From the NCBI RefSeq assembly GCF_019059575.1, contig NW_024883050.1:62001-126000 (forward strand): 64,000 nucleotides of DNA, read 5' to 3'. Within the stretch, counting starts at the first letter, position 1. Each line of letters starts with the position of its first letter. The DNA comes from Amphibalanus amphitrite. Taxonomy: Eukaryota; Arthropoda; Thecostraca; Balanomorpha; Balanidae. Of this stretch, positions 1 through 11,635 are shown piece after piece. The notes beneath the pieces were generated by a model. It was not told the DNA's origin. It saw nothing but the letters and a program-made list of their open reading frames with translations, and ran no database searches. A program made the translations under genes and the position numbers.

Positions 1-480
1 GTCTGATCGGCGGCTAACACGTCAGCAGCAGACCGCAAGGGCTGACATCGGCATATCAAGCAGCACCTGAAAATCGGTCCGCCTCGATTGTCATTTAGAT
101 TAAAAATGCTAGCTGCATAACAGACAGGGAGTACAGACGGGTACGGAGCCCGATTCGGTCCAGCCCGTCGGGTCACTCACTGTAAAAAAAACTGTAAAAA
201 AAAAAACAGGCACTACAAATCGCCCACCAATCCCAAACACGCATGTCCAGGCGCGATGTCCAACGACCTACCACAATCCAGGTCTAGATATACCACTGGC
301 TAGTCCACCACACACAAACACACACACACAGTTCGCACTGCGCTAGGACACGTCAGCAATCACTGATTGATGAGATCACCGCGGGGCGCACACCAGCCCT
401 GCCCGCCGACGAAGCCGGAGTATATGCGCAGGCAATTCGTTTGCACTCCGTCAGATGCCGGGTTAAAGGTCACCAGAGCA
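1..480. other. No gene seen; A-run and CA-repeat sequence
   Basis: No credible coding exon is visible. There are short A runs near 183-208 and a CA-rich stretch near 310-330. It lies just before the CpG-rich block starting near 485 and may be flanking DNA of that block. Confidence 0.5.
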
Positions 481-484
481 CCTG

Positions 485-950
485 ATGAAGTACAATGAAC
501 GCCATGCGCCGGTTCTTGCGCCGTCGTCGATCGCCCCGTGCCGCGGGCGCCCGTCGTCACCGCTCCATGGTCGCCGACTGCGGCGGGCCGGCGGCGGCGG
601 GCGGGCGGGCGGCGCCGCCCCGCCGCGCGCGCCACCTAGGCCGGCTCTGACGTGGCCGTCCGGCCGGCGCGGCCCGCTCTATTATCAGCCGGCCCGGCCG
701 CCGCCGCCGCCGCCGCCGCCGCTCACGTGGGTGTCGGCCGCGCCGCGGCGCCGCCTGACGTCACCGTGACTCAGCTGGTCGCCAGAGCCTTTTACGGGTG
801 CGGCGCGCCGGGTGGCGGCGCTCAGCTGATGGGGCACGTGGCGCCGCCGCTCGAAGAGGCCCGGCCGCCTCGCGCGCTACTTCAGGTACCTGACTACTCT
901 ATAATCGAGTCAGAAGCACCCGAGTAGCTCGCGAGACCGCCGGAGAGGTG
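485..950. promoter_or_regulatory. CpG-rich island with CRE, AP-1-like and E-box words
   Basis: The block is very rich in CpG and in GCC runs, unlike the AT-richer flanks. It contains a full CRE palindrome TGACGTCA (756-763), an AP-1-like TGACTCAG just after it (768-775), CACGTG E-boxes near 723 and 835, and a TATA-like CTATAATCG near 898. Such clusters are typical of animal promoters. No exon could be joined to it, so the gene and its direction are unknown. Open frames here are explained by the lack of AT-rich stop codons. Confidence 0.4.
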
Positions 951-2870
951 CTGGTGCTGACGGGCGTCTTCAGATGTCCGTGTTGAAGTCCCCGGCTTAC
1001 AAAACACACAACACTAACATGCCGACAGTCGAAGGGGAACAGCCGACAGCGGCGGCAGCGGAAGTGGTCCGAGCGGCGCCGCGCGGCGGACTGAGCGGCC
1101 GAGCCCCCTCCGCGCGGTCGCGGCCGGCGGCACTACCCGCGGACCGGGCCGGACCGGCACAAAGGCCCACCCCTGCCCGCCGGCCGGCCGGCCGCGATCG
1201 ATCTCGGTCGGGCCGCGTCAGCTGATTCACTGCAATCAGCTGATTCAGCCGCGGGGGACTGGGGGTGAGTCAGATCAGCTGAGGTTGGGGTGCGGCCGGT
1301 CCGGCCGGCCGGCGCCGAGCGGGCGGGGCAGGGGAGGGAGGGGAGGGACTCACAAAGATGGAACTGGGGCCTCGTCAGAAACAACTGACTCAGTCACTCC
1401 GCTCTACAAACAAAGCACATTTGTGTACCGGGTGGGTTTTCCACAGCATCACTGATGGCGCATCCCTGCAAACGGTGAATAGTTGTTTTTAAAGAACCTC
1501 TCAGCGCATTAGCAGACCAAGCCAACAAAGAGCAGCCCACACAGCGGAGCCACACATTTCGGCAAAAACAGGCCCGCCGCGCGGCCTCACCAGAACAAGA
1601 CCTCCTTAAAAAGTCAGCAGCCGATACCACCACATCCTCTTGGCAACAGGCTGAGCGGGCCAGACGGCTCCTCCGGGCCGTGCTGTCGGCCGGCTGGCCC
1701 GGAATTCGGCACCGGCGGCCGGCCGTGGTTGGCGCGCCGGCCGAGAGATGTCGCCCCGGGCGGCGGCCGTCTGTTGCCGGGCCGTCCGACCTCGCCGCCG
1801 CGCCGCGTGTCAAACTGTGGCCGAGACGGCCCAGGGCCACTGAGCGCGTGTTTACCGCGCCGTGCGCCGCGCTGCCAGCCAGCCGAGACGAAAAACAGGC
1901 ACACAACGCCCAACAAAGTCCTCGGCCAAAAACGCCGCACAGCGATCACAAAGGCGGCGGCTGGAGCCGGTCGAACGGGGCCAGCCGGCGCCGACCAGTC
2001 GCGGGGCCACGCCGGTAAAAACCAACAAAGACCGACAACAAGGCTGCGACCCGTCCACAGTCGACAGAGGCCGGAGAGCAGCACGTCACCGCCGCAGCCA
2101 GCCACAGCCGTGAGCCGAGTCCGCCGTCACTGCCGTGGCCTGTATCGGCGCCTGCAGTGGCGGCCAGTAACCGAACACCCGCACATCAACGAAGGCACAT
2201 TCCACATGCATTCCACTTCAATAATCCGATAACACATGCAGCAAGTCATGCATGTAAAACCCAACTGAACTTTTTACCGTTCTTGCACATTTCATCATGA
2301 TTTAACGCTTATATAAAAACATGAGGTGTGGTGCAAGCATTCTTTGCTGCGTCCATAATAAACGATTCCACTAAGTTACAAATCGAGCGAAACTTCCGAA
2401 CTGGCGCGGTCGTGAGGCACGGCCGGGTGGGCTGTGATGTGACCTTTCGGTGGCGCCCTCCGGGCCGGGGAGCGACGTCACCAGCGTCACCGGTCCAGGG
2501 ACAAAGGCACGCCGCCGTCCGAGCTCCCTGTTTCATCATACAGGATGTGGCCCGGCCAGCCTGCCATTACCTGCCGGCCCGTAAAGGAGCGGGCGCTGTT
2601 CGGCCCCGGTGCCGGGTTTTTCCGACCGTAGCTCCGTGCCACTGGGTCCGTAATGCCAGACCGCAGAACCGATAGTTATTTCTATTGGAAACAAGGGATC
2701 CATGGAAACTTTTGTGACCTGCCAGGGCTGGACGCTGATCCTGCCGGCCTCTCGGAGCTCGGCCCGACGGATCGCGGCTCGCCAGCGCCCCCGCCCGCCG
2801 CTAGAGCCATCTAGCGGCCGTGTTCATTCATTCGAGCCGGCCCGAGGCAAGGCCGGCGCGGAATCAGCTG
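951..2870. other. GC-rich sequence, no supported gene
   Basis: This GC-rich stretch carries long chance open frames on both strands, but none has a recognisable domain, splice structure or codon pattern. Two copies of TCAGCTGATTCA (1218-1229 and 1236-1247), 18 bases apart, with nearby TGAGTCA near 1265, look like paired E-box/AP-1 sites. It may be promoter-proximal or 5' untranslated DNA of an unseen gene. Confidence 0.35.
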
Positions 2871-2880
2871 ACTGGCGGCC

Positions 2881-2990
2881 GGCCCAGACGGAGAGAGAGC
2901 GGCGGAGGCAGCCAGACCGCAGACGGAGAGAGAGAGCGGCGGAGGCGGCCAGACGGAGGGAGAGCGGCGGAGGCGGACGGCCGGCCAGTC
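2881..2990. repeat. Purine-rich tandem repeat (AGACGGAGAGAGAGCGGCGG type)
   Basis: Three to four imperfect copies of a unit of roughly 30-40 bases, built of GGAGAGAGAGCGGCGGAGGC followed by a CCAGAC word, lie head to tail. The strand asymmetry is strong, with purines on the plus strand. The open frames through it are arginine/glutamate-rich and are low-complexity shadows. Confidence 0.6.
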
Positions 2991-4689
2991 GCGGAGATTG
3001 GGAATCGGCGGCGATCGAGCGGAGGGCCGGGGAGCGCTGCGATCGGTCGGTGAACCCCAGAATAACACCGCCCGACTTGCGAAACGCGGCGGAATGCCGC
3101 CGAAAACACCGGCCGGGCGTTGCCACATGTCAAACTGCTCCGTCTGGAGACTGGCATCTCCACAAATGAACAGAACGCAGTTCACATTTCACAGATACCT
3201 ACATTCGCTGAGACCAAACAGGTCATGCCAATGAATGAAATGATTGAATCACGGAAAAATCACGAAAATTCGCGCTCGGGGGGGGGGGGGAGGGGACACC
3301 GAACAGGACGTACGGCCCGCGAGTGAATAAGATTACGATCATAGCCCGGCGAATACCTGAATTACGATATTAGAAAACTCAGTGACGTTTTCCTACAAAA
3401 AATCTGAAATCCTGAATAGCGCGACAGAGGGTCCGCCATTCGGATGAAAAGAAACTTTTCGAAGCTATATCGAATCAATCAACACCACATGAAATCCTGA
3501 ACACCATGTCATTCCTGGATACCTGTGCCAACAACACCACCAGCCTCAACACCTGGAAAATGAATACCCCTGCTGATATGGCCCGGGATGGCTCAAATCA
3601 TGGACGTAGCGAATTTACCTGTCCATTACTTTGCATTGTAAATGCAAGCGGACAGTTTGCAGCTCTTAATTTTGACCAATAATTAGTCACCTTGTCCCCA
3701 GTGCAGAGTGTAAAGCATTTTTCAAACCTAGAAAATAGGCTGTCCAATATAAGTAGAAGCTGAACACCTTAGGTATAACTCGGAGCATTCAGTCATGGAA
3801 CAACCATCCCCGGGATCGGTAGAACCCGGTATCAGAGACTACTACGCCGACCAGATGCAGCTCGGTTCTTTTGGCGGTCCCACGCCTATAACACTTATAA
3901 AGCTTATTCACTTGTCACAAATCATCGGAATGGCTCTAATAGGTACCTGATTTTGGGAAACTAAAACCATGCATTCCATGCAACGCCATGGGACTTATTT
4001 CATAACACCTGAATCACAGGTAGAGCTCGGGCAACATTATACGACCCATGATGTCAGATAATACCTACACAGCACGATAAACCAAAACGCTTTTAAAAAG
4101 TAAAAAGTCAAAAACAATTTAAATGCGCTCCAGTGACTTGTCCAATACCATCCAAACAGAAACTAGCCAAACTAAAGTAAACTTATTGTGGTGCAACTCT
4201 CCCGGGAACCAAGTGATCAACAACCAGCCTCAAAACCAGCTTAAGTGCGACATGTGCAACCCCTGCGACCGCAGCAGTGACACAATGACCGTCAAAATAG
4301 TTCCTTTTCGTACTGAGCATAATGTACACGATTATCTTTTTTTTTTACTGTTTTAAGAGCTTGAACGCAATTGATCAATTTCACCGTATTACGAGCTTTT
4401 CAGTCAATACGACAAAATAGAACCATGAAAATTTGGGACGTTACATATCGTCGTCTATTTCCTAAGAAATATAAAATATCTAGAATTGGACCACCCAAAA
4501 TGGAATTTGAAACGACGCGACAAAATTCCCAGTGCCCCAGCTACGCATTCCAACGAACCCAGCCGGCAGCTACGCACTTGCTACCAATTGGTACGAGTTA
4601 CCTTTGTGTAGCAAAATCTTTGGAGGCACGGAAATCAATAGGATATTTTGTCCTCTAAGCAGCCCTTTGACGGCGTCAGCCGTCACCAA
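2991..4689. other. No gene seen
   Basis: Mostly ordinary, moderately AT-rich sequence with no exon, domain or terminal repeat that I can support. A G run of about 12 occurs near 3281-3292. Short open frames near 4123-4658 show no recognisable protein. Confidence 0.45.
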
Positions 4690-5240
4690 TCACTGTACTC
4701 TCACCAGCTCAAGCTGAGACCGCAGGACGAGCCCGGTAGAGGTGCTTTGGAAGCGGGGCAGGGCCCGGCGCCACCCGCTGGGGCCGACCGCGCCCCGTCC
4801 ATCCAGGGAGCGCGCCGTCACACGCTCCGCTATCCACGTCCACCGGCCCCTCACTCGGCACCCCAGCGCACATCACAGGTCCACGCACACCGACCGCGCA
4901 CCACCGGCGCTTCGAGCAGACTGGCCGACCGGCCGACCGGCCCGCGCCTGGCAGACGACCGCGCCGCCCCGCTCCCCGCCCCGCCAGACGCCCCGACCCC
5001 ATTCACCGGCGCCGCGGAGACGGGGCGCGCGCCGCCGTCTCCGGGGGCACACGTAGCTGAGCCGCCGCCCCCCAGCCGCACTGACGAAACATTACCGGAA
5101 TTTTCCGCCGGTTTCGACGGACAAGGTGAGATCCTCCGCTGTAGGAGAGACTGGGGCCGGCGCTCTCGACTCACCCCGGTGACGCTCGCTTCACAGGAAA
5201 GTGGAGCTCGACACCCAGCGGGATACTCATGCACACCTGG
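4690..5240. promoter_or_regulatory. Second CpG-rich island with a candidate first-exon donor
   Basis: A sharp rise in GC and CpG starts near 4690 and ends near 5240. A good splice donor, ACAAG|GTGAGA, follows position 5125. That would suit a 5' untranslated first exon on the plus strand reading out of the island. No matching downstream coding exon was found, so this is a suggestion only. Confidence 0.3.
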
Positions 5241-5795
5241 CTGGTGACACTCGTCACTCGTGAACGGCGGGGGTAAATGTTAAATTATTATAAAGATAAT
5301 TGTTAGCATTTTACGCATGCATGAGCAAAAGGCAATGGACGATTCAACGGGTAGGTATTTGGACATCCCCCAGGCGCCGCCGATTTGTATGGATTCTTAA
5401 TTCGTTTTTCCACATAAGGTGCAAGGTAAATGTGAGGAAAAGATGTAGGTATGATGTAAAACTAGCAAAAAAAGACGCATTCCGAATTCTTCTGTGATAT
5501 TTGAAGAATCGTCATCGTGGCTTGAAAGATCGGTATACGAGAGTAAAATACGTAAAACAATATTAATGGGCGACTTTCTTCAAATTTGTCTCGTTTGACG
5601 TTTCCTCCGACTGTTGTATCATCTGAGGTCAGATCGTGACGTCAACGGTACGGTGGTTAGAATGAGACAGGTGCCCGGATCCGAGAAAATGGATCTGGGA
5701 TCTGATCCCACGGCCCACGGGTCCTGAGGCCAGATTTACCAACAAAAAAATAGCCGCCTGCCGGGATTTCCCCCTAAAGACCGCTAGAACCGTAA
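5241..5795. other. No gene seen
   Basis: AT-richer sequence with no credible exon. GGATC/GATCC words are frequent near 5675-5715 and again at 6310-6440, suggesting scattered pieces of one repeat, but no ends can be defined. Confidence 0.4.
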
Positions 5796-5799
5796 ACGG

Positions 5800-6125
5800 C
5801 GGGCGATGCGGGCGGGCGATGCGGGCGTTTTTTTTTGTCGTTTGTGGTGTTAAATTTGTTTGCGGTTGGCGGCCGCTTTTTCGTTTTTTTTTGCGGTGTT
5901 TGCTTTTGGCGGCGGGTGCAGACGATTTTTAGGCGTTTTCGGTTGGCGGTTAGCGTGCGTGCGATGCGGGCGGTTTTATTGTTTTGCGGCGTTTTTGCGT
6001 TTTTTTTATTTGTGGTTTGCGGCGGGCGGGCGTTTGTCTATTTTTTGCGACGTTTGCGTTGGCGTTTCGGGCGTGCGTTTTGCGCGTTTTGCGGTGTTTG
6101 CGTTTTGCGGCGGGCGGGCGTTTTT
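5800..6125. repeat. Degenerate GCGGGCGTTTTTTG array
   Basis: About 300 bases alternate between GCG/GGCGGGCG words and T runs (GCGTTTTTTT, GCGGTGTTTGC, GCGACGTTTGCG), with strong T-over-A skew on the plus strand. The overlapping phenylalanine/arginine-rich frames come from this composition and are not genes. The unit length is irregular, so this is a degenerate low-complexity array. Confidence 0.55.
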
Positions 6126-6650
6126 CATAATTCAAAGTCCGAACCTTCGGGCCACAGCGCTCCTCGAAAAGCGCTGCCCTCGAGTATCTTGTTGCAACCC
6201 AAAAACTTTCTGTTTTAGTGATTTTATGTGATTGGACGTCCCAATCCATAGTTTTGTGGCACCTATTGGCAAAGAAACACTTGAAAACCTGGTTTCAAAT
6301 GTTGTGCATGGTGGGATCCACTCAGATCATAGATCCATGTTCTTGGTTCATCATCAGATCCTATGAGATCATAGATCCAGGATATTTTTAACGCTGGATC
6401 CGGTAGGAGTTTGCTTCAAGATCCACTGAGATCATGGATCCATCACTCAGACCCATGCACAGGTCTGGTTAGAATATCTCAGTACCTATAGTACCCCACA
6501 AGACAAGCATGTGTTTAACTATCACAAAGACTTCACTCTAGTCTCTAATCCATGCATTTCGAAAGGTCTCATTACGGAGCGAGCGAAGCGAGCGTAGTCT
6601 TTCCTTAGATTAACGGAAATTTCTGAGTATGAGCGGCCGGCCGGCCGGCC
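6126..6650. repeat. GATC-word repeats and a GGAGCGAGCGAAGCGAGCG motif
   Basis: 6310-6440 contains several copies of AGATCATAGATCCA-like words. At 6571-6600 the motif ATTACGGAGCGAGCGAAGCG is followed by AGCGTAGTC. Its reverse complement recurs near 14908-14935, so the two sites probably mark the same dispersed element. A (GGCC)n run lies at about 6632-6653. No coding potential is seen. Confidence 0.4.
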
Positions 6651-6659
6651 GGCCGTGCG

Positions 6660-7205
6660 GACGCTTTTGCGAGGCTTATATCTCAGCAACCACTTGACCG
6701 ATTTACATGCGGTAAATTTTGTAGGGTAGCTTCATTCCTTCTACCAAGTATTGGACTATTCCCGATGCATGTGGATGACCCCTTATGCACGTGCCACGTG
6801 CAAAACGAAGAGGTGTCAGTTTTGTAATTGTAGCAATATCTCGGTAACTACTTGGCCGATTGCGCTCAAAGTTGGCATGTAGGTAGGCACCCACTAGGCA
6901 CTGCATATCCATGTGCCAGAGTTGGGGTGCTGCTGCACGTGCGCACGTGCAGGGGTCGATTCCAGATCTCGAGAACGGCTGGACCGATTGCGCTCAAATT
7001 TGGCACACAGTTAGGGACCGGTTAGTAGGGTGCCGTGCACAAGTCAGTTGGGACCTATTTTGCACGTGCGCACGTGCAGGGTGCCGCTTCCAGATCTCGA
7101 GAACGGCTGGGCCGATTGTGCCCAAATTTGGCACATCGCTAGAGACCGGTTAGTAGGGTGCCGTGCACAAGTCAGTTGGAGGTACCCCTCGCAATTTCGC
7201 ACGTG
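6660..7205 (+). repeat. Imperfect tandem repeats of about 110-120 bp
   Basis: Related copies contain the words CTCGAGAACGGCTGG, CCGATTGCGCTCAAATTTGG and CCGGTTAGTAGGGTGCCGTG, clearest at 6965-7070 and 7090-7180, with more diverged copies upstream (6665 and 6835). Copies are separated by the palindromic word GCACGTGCGCACGTGC. The pattern resembles internal repeats of a non-autonomous transposon, but I could not place its ends. Confidence 0.5.
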
Positions 7206-8190
7206 CAAGGCCCACCCTCTCGCTCGCTCCGTTAGTCGCCCCAAAAGGCGTTATACTGGTTTTACTAAATTACGGCAGAACCATTTGGCCTGGTCGCCCG
7301 GGGAACCCTGACGATGGGTGACCGAACCGGCTGATGGTAAGCCATCCCGAACTGCTGACGGCCATCCCACCCTCACGGGGTAATGACCTTTTGACCAGGG
7401 GTCGCTGCCCTCATCGGTGTGCGACCCACTAGGCACTACAGAAATGGGCCGATCCATGCGTGCTCTATAAGGTGGGAATTTGAGACCTGGCATGGAGGTT
7501 GCATTGAATTGAGTCGCATGGCCGGTCCCGGACTCACACTGGCCAGGTATATCCAGGTATAGTATATCCATCCATTTTCATTTTTGTGTGCGTGTGTACG
7601 TGGATATATGTTTAGTAATTAATTCGCTTTGCAGTCAGCGGCAACAAAGGTAAGGCAAGCCTACATTGGCAAGTCCGCGTTCCTTTCGGAATGGTCTAGA
7701 AGCCTGGCAGAGCTCTCGGGGCGACCCCGGACCCGACCCAGCCAGCTGAACTGCGAGAGCGGCAGAAGAAAAACGCCGTGGGCCAGGAACGTCGCGTCTG
7801 CTCCCGGATGCTCTACGAAATGGAGAGGGAGAGAGGGAGAGAGAAATAGAGAGAGTGAGGGAGAGAGGGAGAGAGAGCCAACAATGCCGCCAGCCGGCTG
7901 GCAGACGCGGTCTGGCGCGCAGCGGACGTGCCAGCCAGACATTCGGCGAAACAGGAGAGAACGCGACCGGGCGCAAAAAATCGGGGTCACTGACCGACCG
8001 GCCTCCAGCCGCCGCGCGGGGGGGGGGGGGGGGGGGGGGGAGGGGGAGGGGAGGGTGTCTGCGCGCCGGGGCCCAGTCTGAAGGTCAATGACGTCTGTCT
8101 GGGAACTGGGGGCGCAGGCGGCGGCGGCGACAGTTGACCGAGGACGCGCCAGTGTCGACCGGCATATGATCTCTGTGTGATGGCGACTTT
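7206..8190. other. No gene seen; purine repeat and long G run
   Basis: A GAGAGAGGGA purine stretch (about 7822-7878) and a G run of more than 20 bases near 8020-8040 interrupt otherwise GC-rich sequence with chance open frames. The G run may be imprecise in the assembly. Nothing here is recognisable as coding. Confidence 0.45.
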
Positions 8191-8194
8191 CGAG

Positions 8195-9228
8195 CAGAGT
8201 TGGCCTGCGCTACGCTACGTTACGCACTACGTTACGCTACGTTTGCTTTTTTGCCAAAACTACGATACCGAATTACGATACGTTATATATTGCTACGTTA
8301 CTGAATTACGGTATTTGTTAATTAACGCAGCAAATTATTTTATCGTACTACGTTATGTAATATGTCATCATCCACTACCCAGTGGAAACGGTTAGTCTCT
8401 AGTAAGCCAAATACTGCGCACAATGATCGCCGGCTTTGCAGTAGAGGTGGCAAAATGTGGACCCGAGGACCCGGTCCAAAGAACCAGTCTGGACCCATAT
8501 GGGTCCAGACCGGTTCCTGGAAATTTTCTGACGGGTCCAACCGGGTCCTTCCATAAACTATACATATTGCACACTACACATTATTGCAAAATATGAAGTG
8601 AATGAAGTGAATGTTTCTACTTTCTTTGCACACAATAGCTCGTGAGTATTCCCAGTGGGAAATAGACTGTTTTACTTGATGCAACTAATGATACCTACAA
8701 GTAGTTTGTATTAATTGACTTTTGGGGAACGGGTCCAACTGGTTCCGATTCCAACTAAGACCGGGTCTGACTGGTTCCAGAAATGTCCAGCCGGGTCTGG
8801 TTCGAGTCTGGTTCCCAAAATTTTCATCTTTTGCCACCTCTACTTTGCAGCATCGTTGGTGCGGCGGTGCCTAAGCGCCACTCGCTAGATGCGCTGGACT
8901 TCCGACAGGGAATTCCCTGGGACTCCCCAGTGGGAAATCCCCGGTGTCGGTCCGGCCGGAAGAAAGACAGTGGTATTCATATAGCAGGCGTCTCACATCC
9001 GTGTAAACGGGCGGAGGTCTGGTGACGATATGAGTAAACTGAAAAAAATTATGTACCTCATACAAATACAGCTGACCTGTAATTACTACGGAGTCCATTT
9101 CGTAGTTCCTACGTTATTCTATTATTTTCCGTACTGCGCTACCGAAACTTCCCAATTACGCTACGAAACGGTACTGACAGCTACGGGTTACCGAAAACTT
9201 CAAAATAACGTAACGTAGGCCAACTCAG
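8195..9228. mobile_element. Non-autonomous hAT-type element, TSD CTTTCGAG
   Basis: The ends are inverted: CAGAGTTGGCCT at 8195 and AGGCCAACTCAG ending at 9228. The flanks carry the 8-bp direct repeat CTTTCGAG (8187-8194 and 9229-9236). An 8-bp TSD and a terminus starting CAG are typical of hAT transposons. Inside each end are repeated TACGTTACG/CTACG words in inverted orientation. No transposase frame is present. A second hAT MITE (8442-8842) is nested inside. Confidence 0.85.
8442..8842. mobile_element. hAT MITE nested in a hAT element, TSD CTTTGCAG
   Basis: Termini are TAGAGGTGGCAAAA at the left and its inverse TTTTGCCACCTCTA at the right. They are flanked by the exact 8-bp duplication CTTTGCAG (8434-8441, 8843-8850). 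The interior has inverted GGACCCGG/GGTCC words such as GGACCCATATGGGTCC. The 401-bp element has no coding capacity. Confidence 0.9.
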
Positions 9229-9360
9229 CTTTCGAGCACATCTACATAGGTGAACGGGGTATCACTCCAACTTCTTTGGATAAAACCAAGGCGATATAAC
9301 CGATAAAACACTACGGCGAATAATTGATGATTCATTCACATCGAAGAGCTCAATTAACTA

Positions 9361-9671
9361 CAGGGCATATTTTAACAAATTTTTACTGCGTCCCCAAGTT
9401 GAGCAGAGGGCACTGCTACGACTAAGGGCACAGGGCAAGGAACAGAGTAGGGCACTGAGGAAGGCAGAAAGTAGGACACGGCAGGCTGCAAGGCATGGCA
9501 CAGGACATTTTAGAGGGAAGGCCGGGTACAGGTCAGGGCAGACAGCAGGGCACAGGTCGGGGAACCGGACAGGGCAGGGACGCAGTGGGTCAAATTAGCC
9601 GGGGCTACGTCCCAAGACGAGGGGGATGCGTCCCAAAATGGGACGCAGTAAGTGCCTTAAAATATGCCCTG
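9361..9671. mobile_element. hAT MITE, TSD ATTAACTA
   Basis: Inverted ends CAGGGCATATTTTAA (left) and TTAAAATATGCCCTG (right) are flanked by the 8-bp repeat ATTAACTA (9353-9360, 9672-9679). ACTGCGTCCC lies just inside each end in inverted form. The interior is a purine-rich run of GGGCACAGG-like words with no gene. Confidence 0.88.
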
Positions 9672-9891
9672 ATTAACTATTGTGGTTGATTTTGGAAAGG
9701 TTGATTTTGAGTTCGATTTACTCAGGGTGTCTGAATGGGAAAATACTAAAAGCGTTTTTTATCATAAACTAGTTAAGTTTTGTGGTTAGTTAAGTGCCTG
9801 GTGCCCAATTCAGCTTTATTTAGATTAAATGTCCCAGTGTTTATCGGCATTCACATTGAATGTGTTCACTTGAAGCAGCCGGGTAAATTAA

Positions 9892-11070
9892 CCCGCGCCG
9901 GGCCGGTGCTCTGAGATTACGCGCCGGGCCGGGGGGGGGGGAGGTGTCCGAACACCCCCCCGGCCTCTAACTCGGCTTCTGGGCCACGTAGCGACACGCG
10001 GTAAGCGACAATCGAAAGACCGTCCAAAATAAAGACGAAAACACTCCTGTCATTTTTTGGGTCAGGTCAAAGGTCAGGTCACCAGAGGTCACCAAAGGTA
10101 AAATGTTGACTATTTCAACATTTTGGAAACTGCCAACGGCTATCTCGGGAACCGATAGAGCTACAGTGCCGCGGAAAAGCGCATTCGATAGCCCTTTTAC
10201 AGAGACACTTATGAATAATGTTCTCAGATTTGACCTCAGGTCAACGGTTTAGCCTCCAGAGGGCAAAAACTCCAAAAATAGCCGTTTTTACGAAAAACGT
10301 TTTTTCGGCAATAACTTTTGACTCAAAAGAGCCATGACATTACTTTTGCCACCATCGTGTTCCTCTCGTCGAGACGCGTCGAATGAACTATAATTTGACC
10401 TTGAAAAGTCAACTTGAAAATTTGACCTCAGGTCAAGGTCATGACCCGACCGGAAAAGGTCATGTTGCATATCAGTCGATCCGCAACGTCGAGCCGAACA
10501 CATCTAAGGCGTTTTCAGCGCTCTAGCACGTCTCTATCAGAAGTTATTAACGAAAAACTGTTAGATTCTGTTCGTGACCTGAGATGACATCGGGGACATA
10601 ACGAGGGGTCACATTTGCCATTTTACGGCTCAGTGTGTCAATTTTACCTACATCTCGATGTTTGAGAGTGTCTAGAATAGCGTTCGTGCAAAGCAGACGC
10701 TTTTCAATTTTCTCACATTGACTTATAATGGAGAGGTCACAAAATTGACCTGACCTTAGGTCACCGATATCAAAATTCCGAGATCAACATTTTAAAGATA
10801 ATGTTGCTCTTATCAATCGCTGAAAGTTTTATTAAGACAATCGATCAATCGGTTTAGCTATGACGAGCATTCTTATTTTTCTGAGGTGAGGTCACTTGGC
10901 GTGACCTGGTGACCTGACCTAAGGTGACCTGGGTCTGAAATTTTCATAACATGTGCGGAAAAGATGCACGAACAGTTTTTGAGATATCTGCGAAAAACCG
11001 CAGGGAGGGGGTGTTCCCTCCGGCCCGGCCCGGCGCGGCCGGGCCGGGCCGCCCCCCGGCCCGGCGCGGG
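9892..11070. mobile_element. TTAA-flanked element T1 with G/C-run terminal hairpin
   Basis: TTAA occurs at both borders (9888-9891, 11071-11074). The 15-base inverted terminus CCCGCGCCGGGCCGG is exact at both ends. Just inside the left end is a hairpin-forming G10...C6 block (9930-9965). The interior is AT-rich, has no transposase, and is full of AGGTCA/TGACCT words. A segment near 10240-10390 matches T4 near 20280-20430 in opposite orientation, so they are one family. TTAA targets are used by piggyBac and Kolobok transposons; which applies is not decided. Confidence 0.8.
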
Positions 11071-11074
11071 TTAA

Positions 11075-11631
11075 TTGATTAAATTGATTCATTGATCGAA
11101 AACGCTCTCGGATGTAGGAACAACACTTTTTGGCTGGTTTAACGATTTTCTCAATGTGGAATGACCTTGCCTCATTTACCAGCAATCACAGTGACATGCG
11201 CGTAATGCGTATAGGAATTAGGAACAGTAAGTATTATCAAGAGCATAGGACCTTCAAGAGCAATCGTTCATTTGGCGAGCAGTTCCTTTTTATTGGTGTG
11301 AGGTCACAAAGTCGGTTTGACGTGGCATTGGGCTGGGATCACATAAGGTGACCTTCACTGGGTGCGACGTTCAACGGTGGCTCTACCTTGGCGCCTCTAC
11401 CTGCGGCCGCTTTTGGAATAATCGATAAAAAACTAGAAAGGGGGGGGGGGGGTGTAATAAGGCAGAGAGGTGGGCACACTCTCCGGTGCTGAATAATGCC
11501 TTATATGCACACTGCGCAGTTCGTAGGAAAGTCATTTCATCCATAAAATAAATTTGAAATACCATTCGGAAGTTGATGGTGAGCTCATGCCAATGATGCA
11601 ATTTTATTAATCGAAATCGTTCGATGGCCTT
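11075..11631. other. Gap between two TTAA elements; no gene seen
   Basis: A TGAGGTCAC word and a GGTGACCTTCACTG word suggest that some of this is also remnant of the AGGTCA-rich family. A G run of about 12 lies near 11440. No gene is visible. Confidence 0.4.
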
Positions 11632-11635
11632 TTAA

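Noticed and set aside
1394..2232. Long overlapping open frames (up to 170 codons) on both strands
   Set aside because: GC-rich sequence with few stops. The predicted proteins are Arg/Pro/Ala-rich in every frame and show no domain.
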